A stretch of DNA of 64,000 nucleotides from an uncultured Lactobacillus sp. (GCA_937874185.1 CALNAK010000022.1:186001-250000), one strand, 5' to 3'; counted from the first letter of the stretch, positions 7,531-16,610 are shown. The notes: a model not told the origin generated them from the letters alone. Numbers and translations: made by a program.

Positions 7531-9257
7531 AAGTAATTAATGGTATCAAAAAATATGGTTCTGAATATATCAAACCATTAATAATAGCGGTTATCTTCGC
7601 GATGGCTGGTAGTATTTTTACAATTATTGGGCCGGATCAATTAAGTAAGATTACTGATTTGATTACTAAAGGCTTAGTTGGAAAAATCAACATGGCTAGT
7701 GTCTGGCATGTGGTTATTTTCTTAGCCAGCATCTACGTAGCGGCGGCCATTTTGTCCTATGGACAAGGATTCATTATGGCAACAATTACCCAAAAATTTA
7801 CCCAGAAGTTAAGATCCAATATTACTGAAAAAATCAACAACCTACCATTACAGTATTTCGATACACATAACGAAGGTGACACGTTGAGTCGTGTAACCAA
7901 CGATTTGGATACAGTGGGACAATCACTGAACCAAAGTTTAGGTATCCTAGTATCAGCAGTAACTTTATTGATTGGTAGTATCGTGATGATGTTTACTACT
8001 AACGTAACTTTAGGATTTACAGCTGTGTTGTCAGTTATTTTTGGATTTGCTTTAACAATTCTAATTATCACTAGATCACAGAAATATTTCTATAACCAAC
8101 AGAATAAATTGGCTGATGTATCCAGTTATTTGGAAGAAGTTTATAGCGGCCATGATGTCGTAAAAACTTACAATTATACTGATCAAGCTAAAACTGAATT
8201 TAACCAAATGAATGATGATTTACAAAATAATGTTTGGAAATCACAATTTTTATCAGGAATCATGCAGCCACTGATGAATTTTACAGGTAACTTTGGTTAT
8301 GTAATGGTCAGTGTTGTTGGTGCAATTCTAGTATTGAACGGTCACATTACAATTGGTGTTATCGTGGCTTTCATGATTTATGTGCGACTCTTTACACAAC
8401 CCTTATCACAAATCACTCAAGCTTTTACTAGTTTGCAATCAGCTCAAGCAGCAATGCAACGTGTCTTCAGTTTCTTAGCTGAGGATGAGGTTGTTGATGA
8501 CACTGACAAACGACAAGATTTATCCGGAACTAAGGGTAATGTCGAATTTGATAATGTTGAGTTTGGTTATTTACCAAATCAGAAAATTATTCATGATTTC
8601 TCAATGAAAGCTAAAGCCGGTCAAAAGGTTGCGATTGTTGGACCAACAGGTTCTGGTAAAACGACGACAGTTAATCTATTGATGCGTTTCTATGATATGA
8701 ATAGCGGTAGAATCACGATTGACGGCGTTAATATTGCGGATATGAAACGTTCTGACGTGAGAAAACAATTTGATATGGTGCTACAAGAAGCCTGGTTATT
8801 TGAAGATACAGTTAAAAATAATTTGATATATAATCAAAAGAACGTCACTGATGAACAAATTAAAGCAGCTACTAAAGCAGTCGAATTGGACCATTTCATT
8901 GAGACGTTACCAAACGGTTATGACACTGTTTTGAACGACTCAGTCAGTCTTTCTGTCGGTCAGAAGCAACTATTAACAATTGCTCGAGCCTTGATTAGAA
9001 ACGCTCCTATGCTGATTTTGGATGAGGCCACTAGTTCAGTTGATACGAGAACTGAAGAACAAATTCAACGTGCTATGGATAAATTAACATCCGGTAGAAC
9101 TTCATTTGTTATCGCCCACAGACTTTCAACAATTAAGAATGCTGATCTGATTTTAGTTGTCAAAGATGGTGAAATAATTGAACGTGGGACACATGATGAA
9201 TTGATGTCTGAAAATGGTTTTTATGAAAACATGTATAACAGTCAATTTACAAAGTAG
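7527..9257 (+). CDS. Heterodimeric ABC exporter subunit with canonical catalytic residues (LmrD/BmrD type)
   Basis: 576 residues with an exporter membrane domain and an ATPase domain. Walker A is GPTGSGKTT (about 372-380). Walker B is complete (MLILDEATSSVD, catalytic Glu present) and the switch His is present (VIAHRLST). The signature is LSVGQ rather than LSGGQ. In the heterodimer the altered signature faces the degenerate Walker site of the partner, giving one inactive and one active ATP site. Typical function is drug or lipid export across the membrane. A terminator follows 26 bp after the stop, closing a marR-abcA-abcB operon. Confidence 0.9.
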   Translation: MKVINGIKKYGSEYIKPLIIAVIFAMAGSIFTIIGPDQLSKITDLITKGLVGKINMASVWHVVIFLASIYVAAAILSYGQGFIMATITQKFTQKLRSNITEKINNLPLQYFDTHNEGDTLSRVTNDLDTVGQSLNQSLGILVSAVTLLIGSIVMMFTTNVTLGFTAVLSVIFGFALTILIITRSQKYFYNQQNKLADVSSYLEEVYSGHDVVKTYNYTDQAKTEFNQMNDDLQNNVWKSQFLSGIMQPLMNFTGNFGYVMVSVVGAILVLNGHITIGVIVAFMIYVRLFTQPLSQITQAFTSLQSAQAAMQRVFSFLAEDEVVDDTDKRQDLSGTKGNVEFDNVEFGYLPNQKIIHDFSMKAKAGQKVAIVGPTGSGKTTTVNLLMRFYDMNSGRITIDGVNIADMKRSDVRKQFDMVLQEAWLFEDTVKNNLIYNQKNVTDEQIKAATKAVELDHFIETLPNGYDTVLNDSVSLSVGQKQLLTIARALIRNAPMLILDEATSSVDTRTEEQIQRAMDKLTSGRTSFVIAHRLSTIKNADLILVVKDGEIIERGTHDELMSENGFYENMYNSQFTK

Positions 9258-9282
9258 TTCTATATAATAAAATAATAAAAGA

Positions 9283-9320
9283 AATGAATGATATTCAAAA
9301 TTATCATTCATTATTTTTTT
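9283..9320 (+). terminator. Terminator of the ABC exporter operon
   Basis: aatgaatgata and tatcattcatt form an 11-bp stem with an 8-nt loop, followed by a run of seven T. Confidence 0.9.
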
Positions 9321-9361
9321 GCTTAAATATATTTTATTTTTATAAAATTAATAGTCAAAGC

Positions 9362-9396
9362 AGTACCGTTATATCAGTAAAAGTACCGTGTATCAG
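9362..9396. promoter_or_regulatory. Direct repeat upstream of treA, activator site candidate
   Basis: agtaccgttatatcag and agtaccgtgtatcag are spaced exactly 20 bp apart (two helical turns), ending about 25 bp before the -35 box of treA. Same-face direct repeats at this position are typical of activator binding. No regulator for them is identifiable in the window. Confidence 0.45.
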
Positions 9397-9420
9397 GTGA
9401 TTTGAAGGCCTCTGACACGT

Positions 9421-9449
9421 TTGACAGATGTATAAACATATTATAAAAT
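9421..9449 (+). promoter_or_regulatory. treA promoter with internal atgtataaaca operator
   Basis: TTGACA and TAAAAT are separated by 17 bp. The spacer contains atgtataaaca, which is found again, in full, in front of the SGNH esterase gene. A repressor bound there would exclude RNA polymerase, consistent with a TreR-type GntR operator. Confidence 0.7.
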
Positions 9450-9491
9450 TGCGATGTTAAGAGAGTCTATTAATATGAGGAGCACTAATAT

Positions 9492-11141
9492 ATGAAGGAA
9501 TGGCAAAAAGAAACCGTATATCAGATTTATCCACGTAGTTTCCAAGATTCTAATGGGGATGGTATCGGTGATATCAACGGTATTATTTCTCGACTAGACT
9601 ATTTACAAAATCTAGGAATCGGTTTGATCTGGTTAACACCAATGTATCGTTCACCGGGTAATGACAATGGTTACGATATTGCGGATTACTATCAAATTGA
9701 TCCTGTTTTTGGAACAATGGACGATTTCGAGAGATTACTGTCTGAAGCTCATAAACGTGGCATCAAAATTATTATGGACATGGTTTTAAACCATACTTCC
9801 AATGAAAACCAATGGTTCCAAGAAGCTTTGAAGTCAAAGGATAATCCTTATCATGACTACTATATTTGGCGTGATCCGGTTGATGGTCATGAACCAAATA
9901 ACTGGGTTTCAAAATTCAGTGGTAGTGCTTGGAAATATGTTCCTGAATTAGGTCAGTATTATTTACATCTTTATGATGTAACAATGCCAGATTTGAATTG
10001 GCGTAATGAAAAACTTCGCAATGAAATATTCAAAATGTTGACATATTGGGCCGGAAAAGGGATTGATGGTTTCCGTTTAGATGTTATCAACAATATTTCA
10101 AAGGATAAGGATTTGCCAAACGATACCTTCAAAACGCCGTTAGACGATGGTCGTAACTTCTATACTAATGGACCTCACGTTCACGAATACATTCACGAAA
10201 TGTATGAAAAAGTCTTTGGACCTAATAACTTCGTAACAGTTGGGGAATTGTCTTCAACTCCGGTTTCTGAAGCTGTTAAGTACACTAATCCTAAGCGTCA
10301 AGAATTATCAATGGCCTTCACTTTCCATCATGTGAAAGTTGATTACACTAATGGTAATAAATGGACTTTGGGTAAGTATCAATTGACTGATCTGACAAGA
10401 ATTTTGAGTGATTGGCAAGTTAAGATGAACCGACAAGGTGGCTGGAATGCCTTGTTCTGGAATAATCACGATCAACCTAGAGCTATCTCTCGTTTTACTG
10501 ATGATGATAAATATCGTGATCAATCAGCGAAACTTTTAGCAATGGTCGAATTTGGATTGCAAGGAACTCCTTATGTTTACCAAGGGGATGAGATTGCAAT
10601 GAAGAATGCCTATTTCACTGATATCAGTCAGTATAAAGATCATGAATCAATCAATGCCTACAATGAATTAATCGATAAGGGTGTTGATAAGGATTTAGCA
10701 ATCAAGATTTTGCAACAAAAGTCACGTGAAAATTCCCGTTTACCAATGCAATGGAATTCAAGTAAGTATTATGGATTTACAACAGGACAACCTTGGCTGA
10801 AACCATTGCACCATGATGACTATTCAGTTGAAAAAGTTTTAAAAATGAAAAATAATGTTTTTAATTTTTACAAAGCGTTAATTTTTCTAAGAAAAAACAA
10901 AGTTTTACTAACGGATGGAGCATATAAATTATTAGATTCCCATGATAATAGCGTTTATAGCTATGAAAGATTCGATGATAAGGGTAAAATTCTAGTAATG
11001 GCTAATTTTACTGGCAAAGCCCAAAAGCGTGATATCGAAGATGGATTTAACTTAATCTTGGGGAATTACGAAAACATTCAACTTAATAAAGGTACCGTAA
11101 CTTTACGGCCATATGAATCTGTGATGTTAGAAACAAAATAA
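9492..11141 (+). CDS. treA: Trehalose-6-phosphate hydrolase (GH13)
   Basis: 549 residues, the normal length for TreA/TreC. It cleaves imported trehalose 6-phosphate to glucose and glucose 6-phosphate in the cytosol. GH13 motifs are present: nucleophile Asp197 in GFRLDVIN, acid/base Glu252 in TVGELSS, and Asp327 in FWNNHDQPR. The stretch ELSMAFTFHHVKVDYTNGNK (271-290) and the ending of the active-site region are characteristic of trehalose-6-phosphate hydrolases rather than oligo-1,6-glucosidases. A ggagc ribosome binding site precedes the ATG. A GntR regulator of the TreR type follows 76 bp later. No trehalose PTS permease is in the window, so it must be encoded elsewhere. Confidence 0.88.
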   Translation: MKEWQKETVYQIYPRSFQDSNGDGIGDINGIISRLDYLQNLGIGLIWLTPMYRSPGNDNGYDIADYYQIDPVFGTMDDFERLLSEAHKRGIKIIMDMVLNHTSNENQWFQEALKSKDNPYHDYYIWRDPVDGHEPNNWVSKFSGSAWKYVPELGQYYLHLYDVTMPDLNWRNEKLRNEIFKMLTYWAGKGIDGFRLDVINNISKDKDLPNDTFKTPLDDGRNFYTNGPHVHEYIHEMYEKVFGPNNFVTVGELSSTPVSEAVKYTNPKRQELSMAFTFHHVKVDYTNGNKWTLGKYQLTDLTRILSDWQVKMNRQGGWNALFWNNHDQPRAISRFTDDDKYRDQSAKLLAMVEFGLQGTPYVYQGDEIAMKNAYFTDISQYKDHESINAYNELIDKGVDKDLAIKILQQKSRENSRLPMQWNSSKYYGFTTGQPWLKPLHHDDYSVEKVLKMKNNVFNFYKALIFLRKNKVLLTDGAYKLLDSHDNSVYSYERFDDKGKILVMANFTGKAQKRDIEDGFNLILGNYENIQLNKGTVTLRPYESVMLETK

Positions 11142-11217
11142 GCACCTAAGGGTGTTTTTGCAAATTATTAAATAATGAGGTTTATTTGATGGAATGCAAT
11201 TGAATTGAGGAGAAAAA

Positions 11218-11949
11218 ATGCCAAAGAACTTATACTCGGATATATATCATATTTTGAAGGGTGAAATTGATAGTAATGTTTATCCACCTAAAACAATTTT
11301 GCCTGGTGAGGAAGAATTATCAGAACGATTTAGTGTGACTAGAAATACTATTCGTCGTGCCTTGAAAAAGCTTCAAGGTGAAGGCCTAGTTTATACAGTT
11401 AAGGGCCGTGGTGTAGTAGTTTTAGAGCCGATTACTGATAATCGTTTGGTTTTCTCAGCTGCTAATCATTTAGGCTTCCAAGATTTGATGACTTTTCCAC
11501 AGAACAAGTTCATCAAGAAATTGACTACTAAGGTATTAGTTTTCAAGGAGATTGAAGTTGATAATTTATTGTCAGAGCATACTTCATTTAATGTTGGCGA
11601 TATTGCGTACTACATTGAAAGATTGCGCATGGTCAACGGTAAAGCTATGGCAATTGATTCAAGTTATTTCCGTAAGGAAAGCATGCCCGAATTGAAAGAA
11701 ATTAACGCACAAGAATCTATTTATCAATACGTTCGTGACGAAAAATTATTTAAGATAGCTGCAGCTCGTTCAGTTGCCACAGTTGAAACAGTTTCAGAAG
11801 AAGAATCTAAGTTATTGGATTTGAAAGAAGCTAATTGTGTCGGTGTCTTGAAGAAGTATGTGTACACTGATTTTGGTAGTTTGTTTGAATGTACTGAAAC
11901 TAAATATGTTCCCAACCATTTCTCTTTGGTTGGATTTGAATCTTATTAA
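11218..11949 (+). CDS. treR: GntR/UTRA regulator, TreR-like
   Basis: 243 residues: N-terminal GntR winged helix (LPGEEELSERFSVTRNTIRR, about 29-48, then VKGRGVVVLE) and a C-terminal UTRA ligand-binding domain containing SSYFRKESMPELKEI and IYQYV. Order of features and length match TreR, which represses treA and the trehalose PTS and is released by trehalose 6-phosphate. Its location directly after treA supports this. The probable operator is atgtataaaca inside the treA promoter. The next GntR gene is a paralogue, so which of the two is the true TreR cannot be fully settled from sequence. Confidence 0.75.
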   Translation: MPKNLYSDIYHILKGEIDSNVYPPKTILPGEEELSERFSVTRNTIRRALKKLQGEGLVYTVKGRGVVVLEPITDNRLVFSAANHLGFQDLMTFPQNKFIKKLTTKVLVFKEIEVDNLLSEHTSFNVGDIAYYIERLRMVNGKAMAIDSSYFRKESMPELKEINAQESIYQYVRDEKLFKIAAARSVATVETVSEEESKLLDLKEANCVGVLKKYVYTDFGSLFECTETKYVPNHFSLVGFESY

Positions 11950-12008
11950 ATTAAAAATAAAAAGAGTTTGAGACATAACTATTTTGTTACTCAAACTTGC
12001 AGCTTGAA

Positions 12009-12121
12009 CGCGGAATAAAACACAACTTCACTCCGCTTAATCAAAAATGGACGGTAACTCAAAATCGAGTTACCGTCCATTTTACATTAATGCTCGGAAG
12101 CTGAACGTGTTTTATCCCGCT
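12009..12121 (+). repeat. Family B structured repeat, copy 2
   Basis: Read on the plus strand: outer helix cggaataaaacac with gtgttttatcccg, box 1 TTCACTCCGCTT, inner hairpin with stem aaaatggacggtaactc/gagttaccgtccatttt, then box 2 ATGCTCGGAA. Compared with copy 1 the inner stem has changed on both sides (ggcgataactc to ggacggtaactc) while remaining fully paired. It separates the convergent treR-like genes. Confidence 0.85.
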
Positions 12122-12127
12122 CCTTTT

Positions 12128-12865
12128 TTAGAATTTAATAATCTGATTAAATATAAAGTTATCGGGGATAAAATGTGATTCGGTATATTCAAACTGTTTA
12201 CCATCATCATTGAAAGCAAAACTAATGATATTTCCGACACAGTTATTCATGCCGAGATTGAGATTTTCGTAATCTAGTTGGCAGGCGTGTTCAATTCTTA
12301 ATTGACGTTTGACTACGGCGATTTTCATCGCTAAGTCGCCTTTAATGTATGAATAGATTGAACCTTTAGCAATTTCTGGAGTTATTCCAGGAACAACTTG
12401 TGCATTAAAATAGTTAATATCTAAAACCGCATTTTTATTGTTGATTCTTCTGACACGCTTAATTGCGTAGACTGGAATCCCAATGGCAAATGAGGTTTTT
12501 TTGTTGAGTTCATCATCAACGATAACCTGCTGGAAATCAGCAATGATAGTCTTTCTATCAATTTTTTGATCACTGTTGAGTGACTGCAATCCACCGATTT
12601 TTTCAAGGCTCAAATTGATTTCTTGAGTTTTAGGAGTCTGCTCCAGAATAACGACACCTTTACCCTTAACACTATAAACAAGACCGTCATCAGCCAATTG
12701 TTTGATGGCTTTTCTGATGGCATAGCGACTAACGGTAAATTCATCTATTAGCGCATCTTCAGTCGGAAGACGCATCTTTATGTTATATTGTCCATTCAAG
12801 ACGCGTTTCTTTAGTACAGAATAAATATCCTTGTTATTAGTTTCAACCATTTTGTAACTCTCCAA
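12128..12865 (-). CDS. GntR/UTRA transcriptional regulator
   Basis: 245 residues, a paralogue of the TreR-like protein on the other side of the family B repeat. The winged helix is at about 30-75 (LPTEDALIDEFTVSRYAIRK, VKGKGVVILE), and the UTRA domain carries DINYFNAQVVPGI and IYSYI. UTRA proteins bind phosphorylated sugars or related small molecules. The gene lies about 100 bp downstream of the SGNH esterase on the same strand and may be cotranscribed with it. Because the esterase promoter carries the same atgtataaaca motif as treA, either GntR protein may control it. The ligand is not identifiable. Confidence 0.8.
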   Translation of the reverse strand: MESYKMVETNNKDIYSVLKKRVLNGQYNIKMRLPTEDALIDEFTVSRYAIRKAIKQLADDGLVYSVKGKGVVILEQTPKTQEINLSLEKIGGLQSLNSDQKIDRKTIIADFQQVIVDDELNKKTSFAIGIPVYAIKRVRRINNKNAVLDINYFNAQVVPGITPEIAKGSIYSYIKGDLAMKIAVVKRQLRIEHACQLDYENLNLGMNNCVGNIISFAFNDDGKQFEYTESHFIPDNFIFNQIIKF

Positions 12866-12964
12866 TAAACATAATTGATCAATATATACTATTTAATATT
12901 ACATTATATTAAAATTAATTTAAACACATAGCCGAAAGTAAGTTCCAGATATTGAAAAATTATT

Positions 12965-14041
12965 TTAAATTAAACGTTTTCTAATAAGCTGTTCCTCAAT
13001 ATATTTAGCAGCTAGCTTGCCACCATTAGCGGAAAAATGGACATGATCACCACAGTCAAATTCGGGTTTTAACTGGCCATTTTGTCCAACAAATTCAGCA
13101 AGGTCAATTGCATTAGGCAGCTTCAAAATCTCCCTATTTACTGCTAAACGGATACTTTCTTTTTCGTCTGTCCAAGCTGGTCTACCACCATTAATATTAC
13201 CATCAGCGGGAGTTAACGTCATTGGAACAAAGGAAATACTATGTCTTTCACACTTATGTTGTAATACCTTTACAGCGTCTATTAAGGCCTCTGGCGTAGG
13301 TAATTCGGATATTGGTGTGCCAGTTCCGGGATGTAATAAATCATTGACTCCCTCCATGAATACGACGATGTTAGGTTGGAAGTCGGAAATCATGTGGTCA
13401 AAGCGTGTAAAACCTGCTTCGCCAAAACTGGTTGACCATTGCGAAACACTATTTCCGGCGTGTAAGATACGATTACCAGATATCCCATAATTGGCGGCCA
13501 TAATTTGAAAGTTGGATTCAAGATTTAATGATAGTGGGGCAGTGAAGTTACCTTGGTTAGTCAAAGAATCTCCAAAGAAGGCAATTCGTTTATATTCTTG
13601 ATTAGTTTGAACTTGTAGGGCAGAAATCCCAAAGAAATACTTGGATTCTTGAATGGCAGTATTTTCGGTTTTGACCAAGTCATTAGAAATAGTCATACCG
13701 ATTGAATGGATAGTTGGATTACTGGAAACTAAATCTATAGATAGGAAGTTATTATCAGGCATTTCCAAATCGATCCAATCAGACCAAACAACGAGTCGAG
13801 CGGGGATATCAAAACTAGACTGTCCATTTAAGGTTATGGATTTTTTATCATTGGAATTCAAATAAATATTTAAACTAGTAATATTTAATGGATCTTCATC
13901 GTATAAATTATTCAATTGTAGTCGTATTTTATTCCCAGCTAAGGGTTGAAAAATTTCTAAATGTTGTTTGCCAGTATTATTGATGAACTCGATATTAGCA
14001 TAGTTAGTGAAGTTGTGTTTCCAAGTGGTAGTTTCTATCAT
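12965..14041 (-). CDS. SGNH/GDSL hydrolase with N-terminal beta domain
   Basis: 358 residues without a signal peptide, so probably cytosolic. The C-terminal SGNH hydrolase domain has block I FFGDSLTNQG (about 184-193, nucleophile Ser), block II GISGNR, block III EGVNDLL and block V DCGDHVHFSANG (catalytic Asp/His near 334-337). The first ~150 residues look like a beta-sandwich domain, as in two-domain carbohydrate esterases or XynE-like proteins. It may remove acyl groups from a sugar derivative. Neighbouring trehalose and GntR genes and the shared promoter motif point to a carbohydrate role, but the substrate is unknown. Confidence 0.8.
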   Translation of the reverse strand: MIETTTWKHNFTNYANIEFINNTGKQHLEIFQPLAGNKIRLQLNNLYDEDPLNITSLNIYLNSNDKKSITLNGQSSFDIPARLVVWSDWIDLEMPDNNFLSIDLVSSNPTIHSIGMTISNDLVKTENTAIQESKYFFGISALQVQTNQEYKRIAFFGDSLTNQGNFTAPLSLNLESNFQIMAANYGISGNRILHAGNSVSQWSTSFGEAGFTRFDHMISDFQPNIVVFMEGVNDLLHPGTGTPISELPTPEALIDAVKVLQHKCERHSISFVPMTLTPADGNINGGRPAWTDEKESIRLAVNREILKLPNAIDLAEFVGQNGQLKPEFDCGDHVHFSANGGKLAAKYIEEQLIRKRLI

Positions 14042-14088
14042 TGATATTCCTTCTTATTGTCTTAGGGACTTGTTAGGACCATAGTATC

Positions 14089-14099
14089 ATGTATAAACA
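14089..14099. promoter_or_regulatory. atgtataaaca motif upstream of the SGNH hydrolase
   Basis: An 11/11 match to the motif in the spacer of the treA promoter, located about 50 bp before the esterase start codon. It suggests shared control by a TreR-like GntR protein. Confidence 0.5.
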
Positions 14100-14196
14100 G
14101 TTCAAGTTGTAAAATAATCTAGAAAAATAGTCAAAATAAAAGAGCTGATATATATTCCGTATATCAACTCTTATTTAGTTTCATTTTTATGTACCA

Positions 14197-14979
14197 TTAG
14201 TTAGTGGCAACAGGATTAGCATTTAATGTCCAAGTAATTATAGCGTTCATGTTTTTACCAGATGGTTCATCAGAACTACCACCGGTTGAATTTGAAAAGC
14301 TTTCAAGACTTGCGGAATCTGGTGTATTGTATTGAGCTCTAATAACACCGGCATTATATTCGCCTTTCTTCAAAGCCATAACAGTTTGTGCAGTAGATCC
14401 ACTAGAAATAGAAGCTGCCTTAGTTTTGGCATCAACACCAGTGCTAGAAACATTGACGTTATCGCCATCAACCAGCGGAATAGCACTCAAATGTAAAACT
14501 GCATCAAGTGACTCTGAAGCGTCAGCAGTTGACTCTGAGGCGTCAGCAGTTGACTCTGAAGCGTTAGCAGTTTTTAATTGACCCATTGATGCTGTCAAAG
14601 TAAATCCGGGCATCTCAGTTTCGGGTAGTAAATTACGTGAATCAGTAACTTGCAAATAGCCCTCAGGGTTTGTAGTTGTTCCATCTTCACCAATTGTATC
14701 GGGCTTGAAACCTTCAGTATCAGCAGTATTACTCTTTAATTTAACGGTAGTACCTCTGGCCATAGTACCAAAGTTGAAATCAGGAACTTTATCCAATGTT
14801 AAGACACCAGAAACAACGGTCACAGTAACCGTTGAAGTTTCTTTCTTTATTACTGATGATTCATCTGTTGCAACGGGTGGAACTGATGTGTCGGCAGCTT
14901 TTGCTGTAGTTAGGGGAAGGGTAGACATACTAAAACTAACCATTGCTAATAAAAGAATGACATTTTTAATTAATTTCAT
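14197..14979 (-). CDS. WxL-domain cell-surface protein
   Basis: 260 residues with a cleavable signal peptide (NVILLLAMVSFSMSTLPL then TTAKAA). The rest is a WxL domain: LDKVPDFNFGTMARGTTVKL, VTDSR, FTLTASMGQL, and the closing AIITWTLNANP that gives the family its name. WxL proteins bind peptidoglycan non-covalently. A threefold 21-bp tandem repeat (about 14510-14572) encodes ASESTAD units inserted in the domain. Unlike typical loci, there is no second WxL gene or DUF916/LPXTG partner next to it, so it stands alone. Function beyond wall attachment is unknown. Confidence 0.85.
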   Translation of the reverse strand: MKLIKNVILLLAMVSFSMSTLPLTTAKAADTSVPPVATDESSVIKKETSTVTVTVVSGVLTLDKVPDFNFGTMARGTTVKLKSNTADTEGFKPDTIGEDGTTTNPEGYLQVTDSRNLLPETEMPGFTLTASMGQLKTANASESTADASESTADASESLDAVLHLSAIPLVDGDNVNVSSTGVDAKTKAASISSGSTAQTVMALKKGEYNAGVIRAQYNTPDSASLESFSNSTGGSSDEPSGKNMNAIITWTLNANPVATN

Positions 14980-15331
14980 TAGTTGTCCCCCTTAACCGAT
15001 TTTATTTATATAACTGCTCCATAGTTAGAGTTTAGCAAATATTGCCATACGGTTTGTATCGTAATTCATAAATCTTTTTTATCTAAACTGGAATAAGCGT
15101 CATTAAAGCATTAATAAGGCCTTATTTAGGAGAAAAAGCGTTAGATACTAGGAAAAATTAAATTTTGTAAAGTTAATTATGCCAGCTATTTCAAAATTAA
15201 GCTAAGGATTTGTCTGATAAGGAATACCGGAAAATACACCAGCTCATTTGGAATTATTTCTGGAAAATATTTTAAAATCCTCAGAATAATTATTTTTACT
15301 TAATTTTATATGGTAGTCTATGGGTATTATT
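14980..15331. other. Intergenic region between WxL and ROK genes
   Basis: A 350-bp AT-rich gap between divergent genes. It must hold both promoters, but I see no clear -35/-10 pair, hairpin or small ORF apart from the cre site at its right end. Confidence 0.6.
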
Positions 15332-15345
15332 TGAAAACGATTACA
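15332..15345. promoter_or_regulatory. CcpA cre site
   Basis: tgaaaacgattaca matches the cre consensus TGWNANCGNTNWCA at every position. It lies 14 bp before the ROK kinase start, a position that would give catabolite repression by CcpA. Confidence 0.85.
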
Positions 15346-15359
15346 AGTGGGAGATAAAA

Positions 15360-16232
15360 ATGAAGGATGTAGTTTTAATTGATGTTGGTGGAACGAGTAT
15401 TAAATATGGATTGTGGGATTCTGAGGAAAATCAATTAACTGATAAAGGCTCAATTGATACACCAAAAACACTTGAAGGGTATTATGCTGATTTAACTGAG
15501 ATTGTTAATAACTTTAAAAAGAGCCATGATCTGGCTGGAGTTGCTATGAGTACACCGGGTGCTGTAAATAAGAACACCGGTGTAATTGAGGGTGCCAGTG
15601 CTTTACCTTACATTCATAATTTTCCAATTCAAGTTGAACTAGAAAAAAGGTTTGGCCTAAAAGTAAGTATGGAAAATGATGCAAATTGTGCCGCTCTAGC
15701 AGAGTTGGACAGTGGTGTTGGTAAAGGATTGAAAAATCTAATTTTCGTTGTAATTGGTACCGGTATTGGTGGATCAGTTATTATGGACGGTCATGTACAT
15801 CATGGGAAACATCTATTTGGTGGCGAGTTTGGATTTACCTTGATTGATGGGTATAAAACATTGAGTAATGTTGGGACCGCTGTTTCGTTGGCTAAGCGTT
15901 ATAACGAGGAAAAAGGGACCAATTATAGTGGCAAAGAGGTTTTCAATTTAGCTAATAATGGTGATGAATTGGCTCAAAAATATGCAAATGAGCTTTATCA
16001 TTACTTAGCTATGGCAATATATAACCTTCAATATGCATTTGATCCTGAGTTAATTGTTTTGGGTGGTGGCATATCCCAAGCTGATTTTCTGATTCCTAAC
16101 ATTGAAAAAGAGTTACAAAAGATTTTGTATGAAGTAAAGATTGCTCCATTTATGCCAGTTATTAAAGCCTGCAAATATCGTAATGATGCCAATTTGGTAG
16201 GTGCCTACGTCGATTTCAAACAAACTATTTGA
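15360..16232 (+). CDS. ROK family sugar kinase
   Basis: 290 residues. The ATP-phosphate motif LIDVGGTSIKYG (about 4-15), catalytic MENDANCAALAE (about 104-115, Asp of the sugar site) and GTGIGGSVIMDG (about 137-148) define a ROK kinase. The usual zinc-binding CxCGxxGC motif of glucokinases and NagC-like proteins is absent, although GKHLFGGEFG is kept; this resembles BglK-type kinases. It phosphorylates a hexose or a beta-glucoside in the cytosol; the exact sugar is open. The perfect cre site just upstream indicates repression by CcpA when preferred sugars are present. Confidence 0.8.
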   Translation: MKDVVLIDVGGTSIKYGLWDSEENQLTDKGSIDTPKTLEGYYADLTEIVNNFKKSHDLAGVAMSTPGAVNKNTGVIEGASALPYIHNFPIQVELEKRFGLKVSMENDANCAALAELDSGVGKGLKNLIFVVIGTGIGGSVIMDGHVHHGKHLFGGEFGFTLIDGYKTLSNVGTAVSLAKRYNEEKGTNYSGKEVFNLANNGDELAQKYANELYHYLAMAIYNLQYAFDPELIVLGGGISQADFLIPNIEKELQKILYEVKIAPFMPVIKACKYRNDANLVGAYVDFKQTI

Positions 16233-16327
16233 TAATGTTTGTCTATGCTGATACGTTGGATATGAAAGTAAGAAATCACTAGTAATGACTTCCTAACAAG
16301 GTTTAATGAAAGAGGTTAGGTTGATAT

Positions 16328-16597
16328 ATGGCTCGCAAGGCAAAAATAGAACGTGAAAAAAGATTGAAGAAAACGGTTATCAAATATGCTCCGTTACGTA
16401 AAAAACTAAAGGCAGAACATGATTATAAGGGTTTAAGTTTGTTACCTAGGGATGCATCACCAGTTAGGATGCATTCGCGTGATGAATTTGATGGTCGTCC
16501 ACATGCTTTTCTAAGAAAATTTGGTATGTCACGTTTGAACTTTCGCAAATTAGCTCATGAAGGGAAAATTCCCGGTGTCAGAAAAGCTAGTTGGTAA
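16328..16597 (+). CDS. rpsN: 30S ribosomal protein S14, zinc-free paralogue
   Basis: 89 residues, [15 protein letters not shown] at the start and [22 protein letters not shown] at the end. It lacks the CxxC...CxxC zinc ribbon of the short S14 in the spc operon, so it is the C-minus form used to replace zinc-containing S14 when zinc is scarce. It is monocistronic, with its own terminator. Before it, cctaac and gttagg can form a hairpin that covers the aggttagg ribosome binding region. The ctaacaaggttta segment loosely resembles an AdcR/Zur operator, which would suit zinc control. Confidence 0.92.
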   Translation: MARKAKIEREKRLKKTVIKYAPLRKKLKAEHDYKGLSLLPRDASPVRMHSRDEFDGRPHAFLRKFGMSRLNFRKLAHEGKIPGVRKASW

Positions 16598-16610
16598 TTA
16601 TGAAATATAA

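Noticed and set aside
15120..15330. Possible small ORFs in the WxL-ROK gap
   Set aside because: All are short, lack ribosome binding sites and have AT-driven composition.
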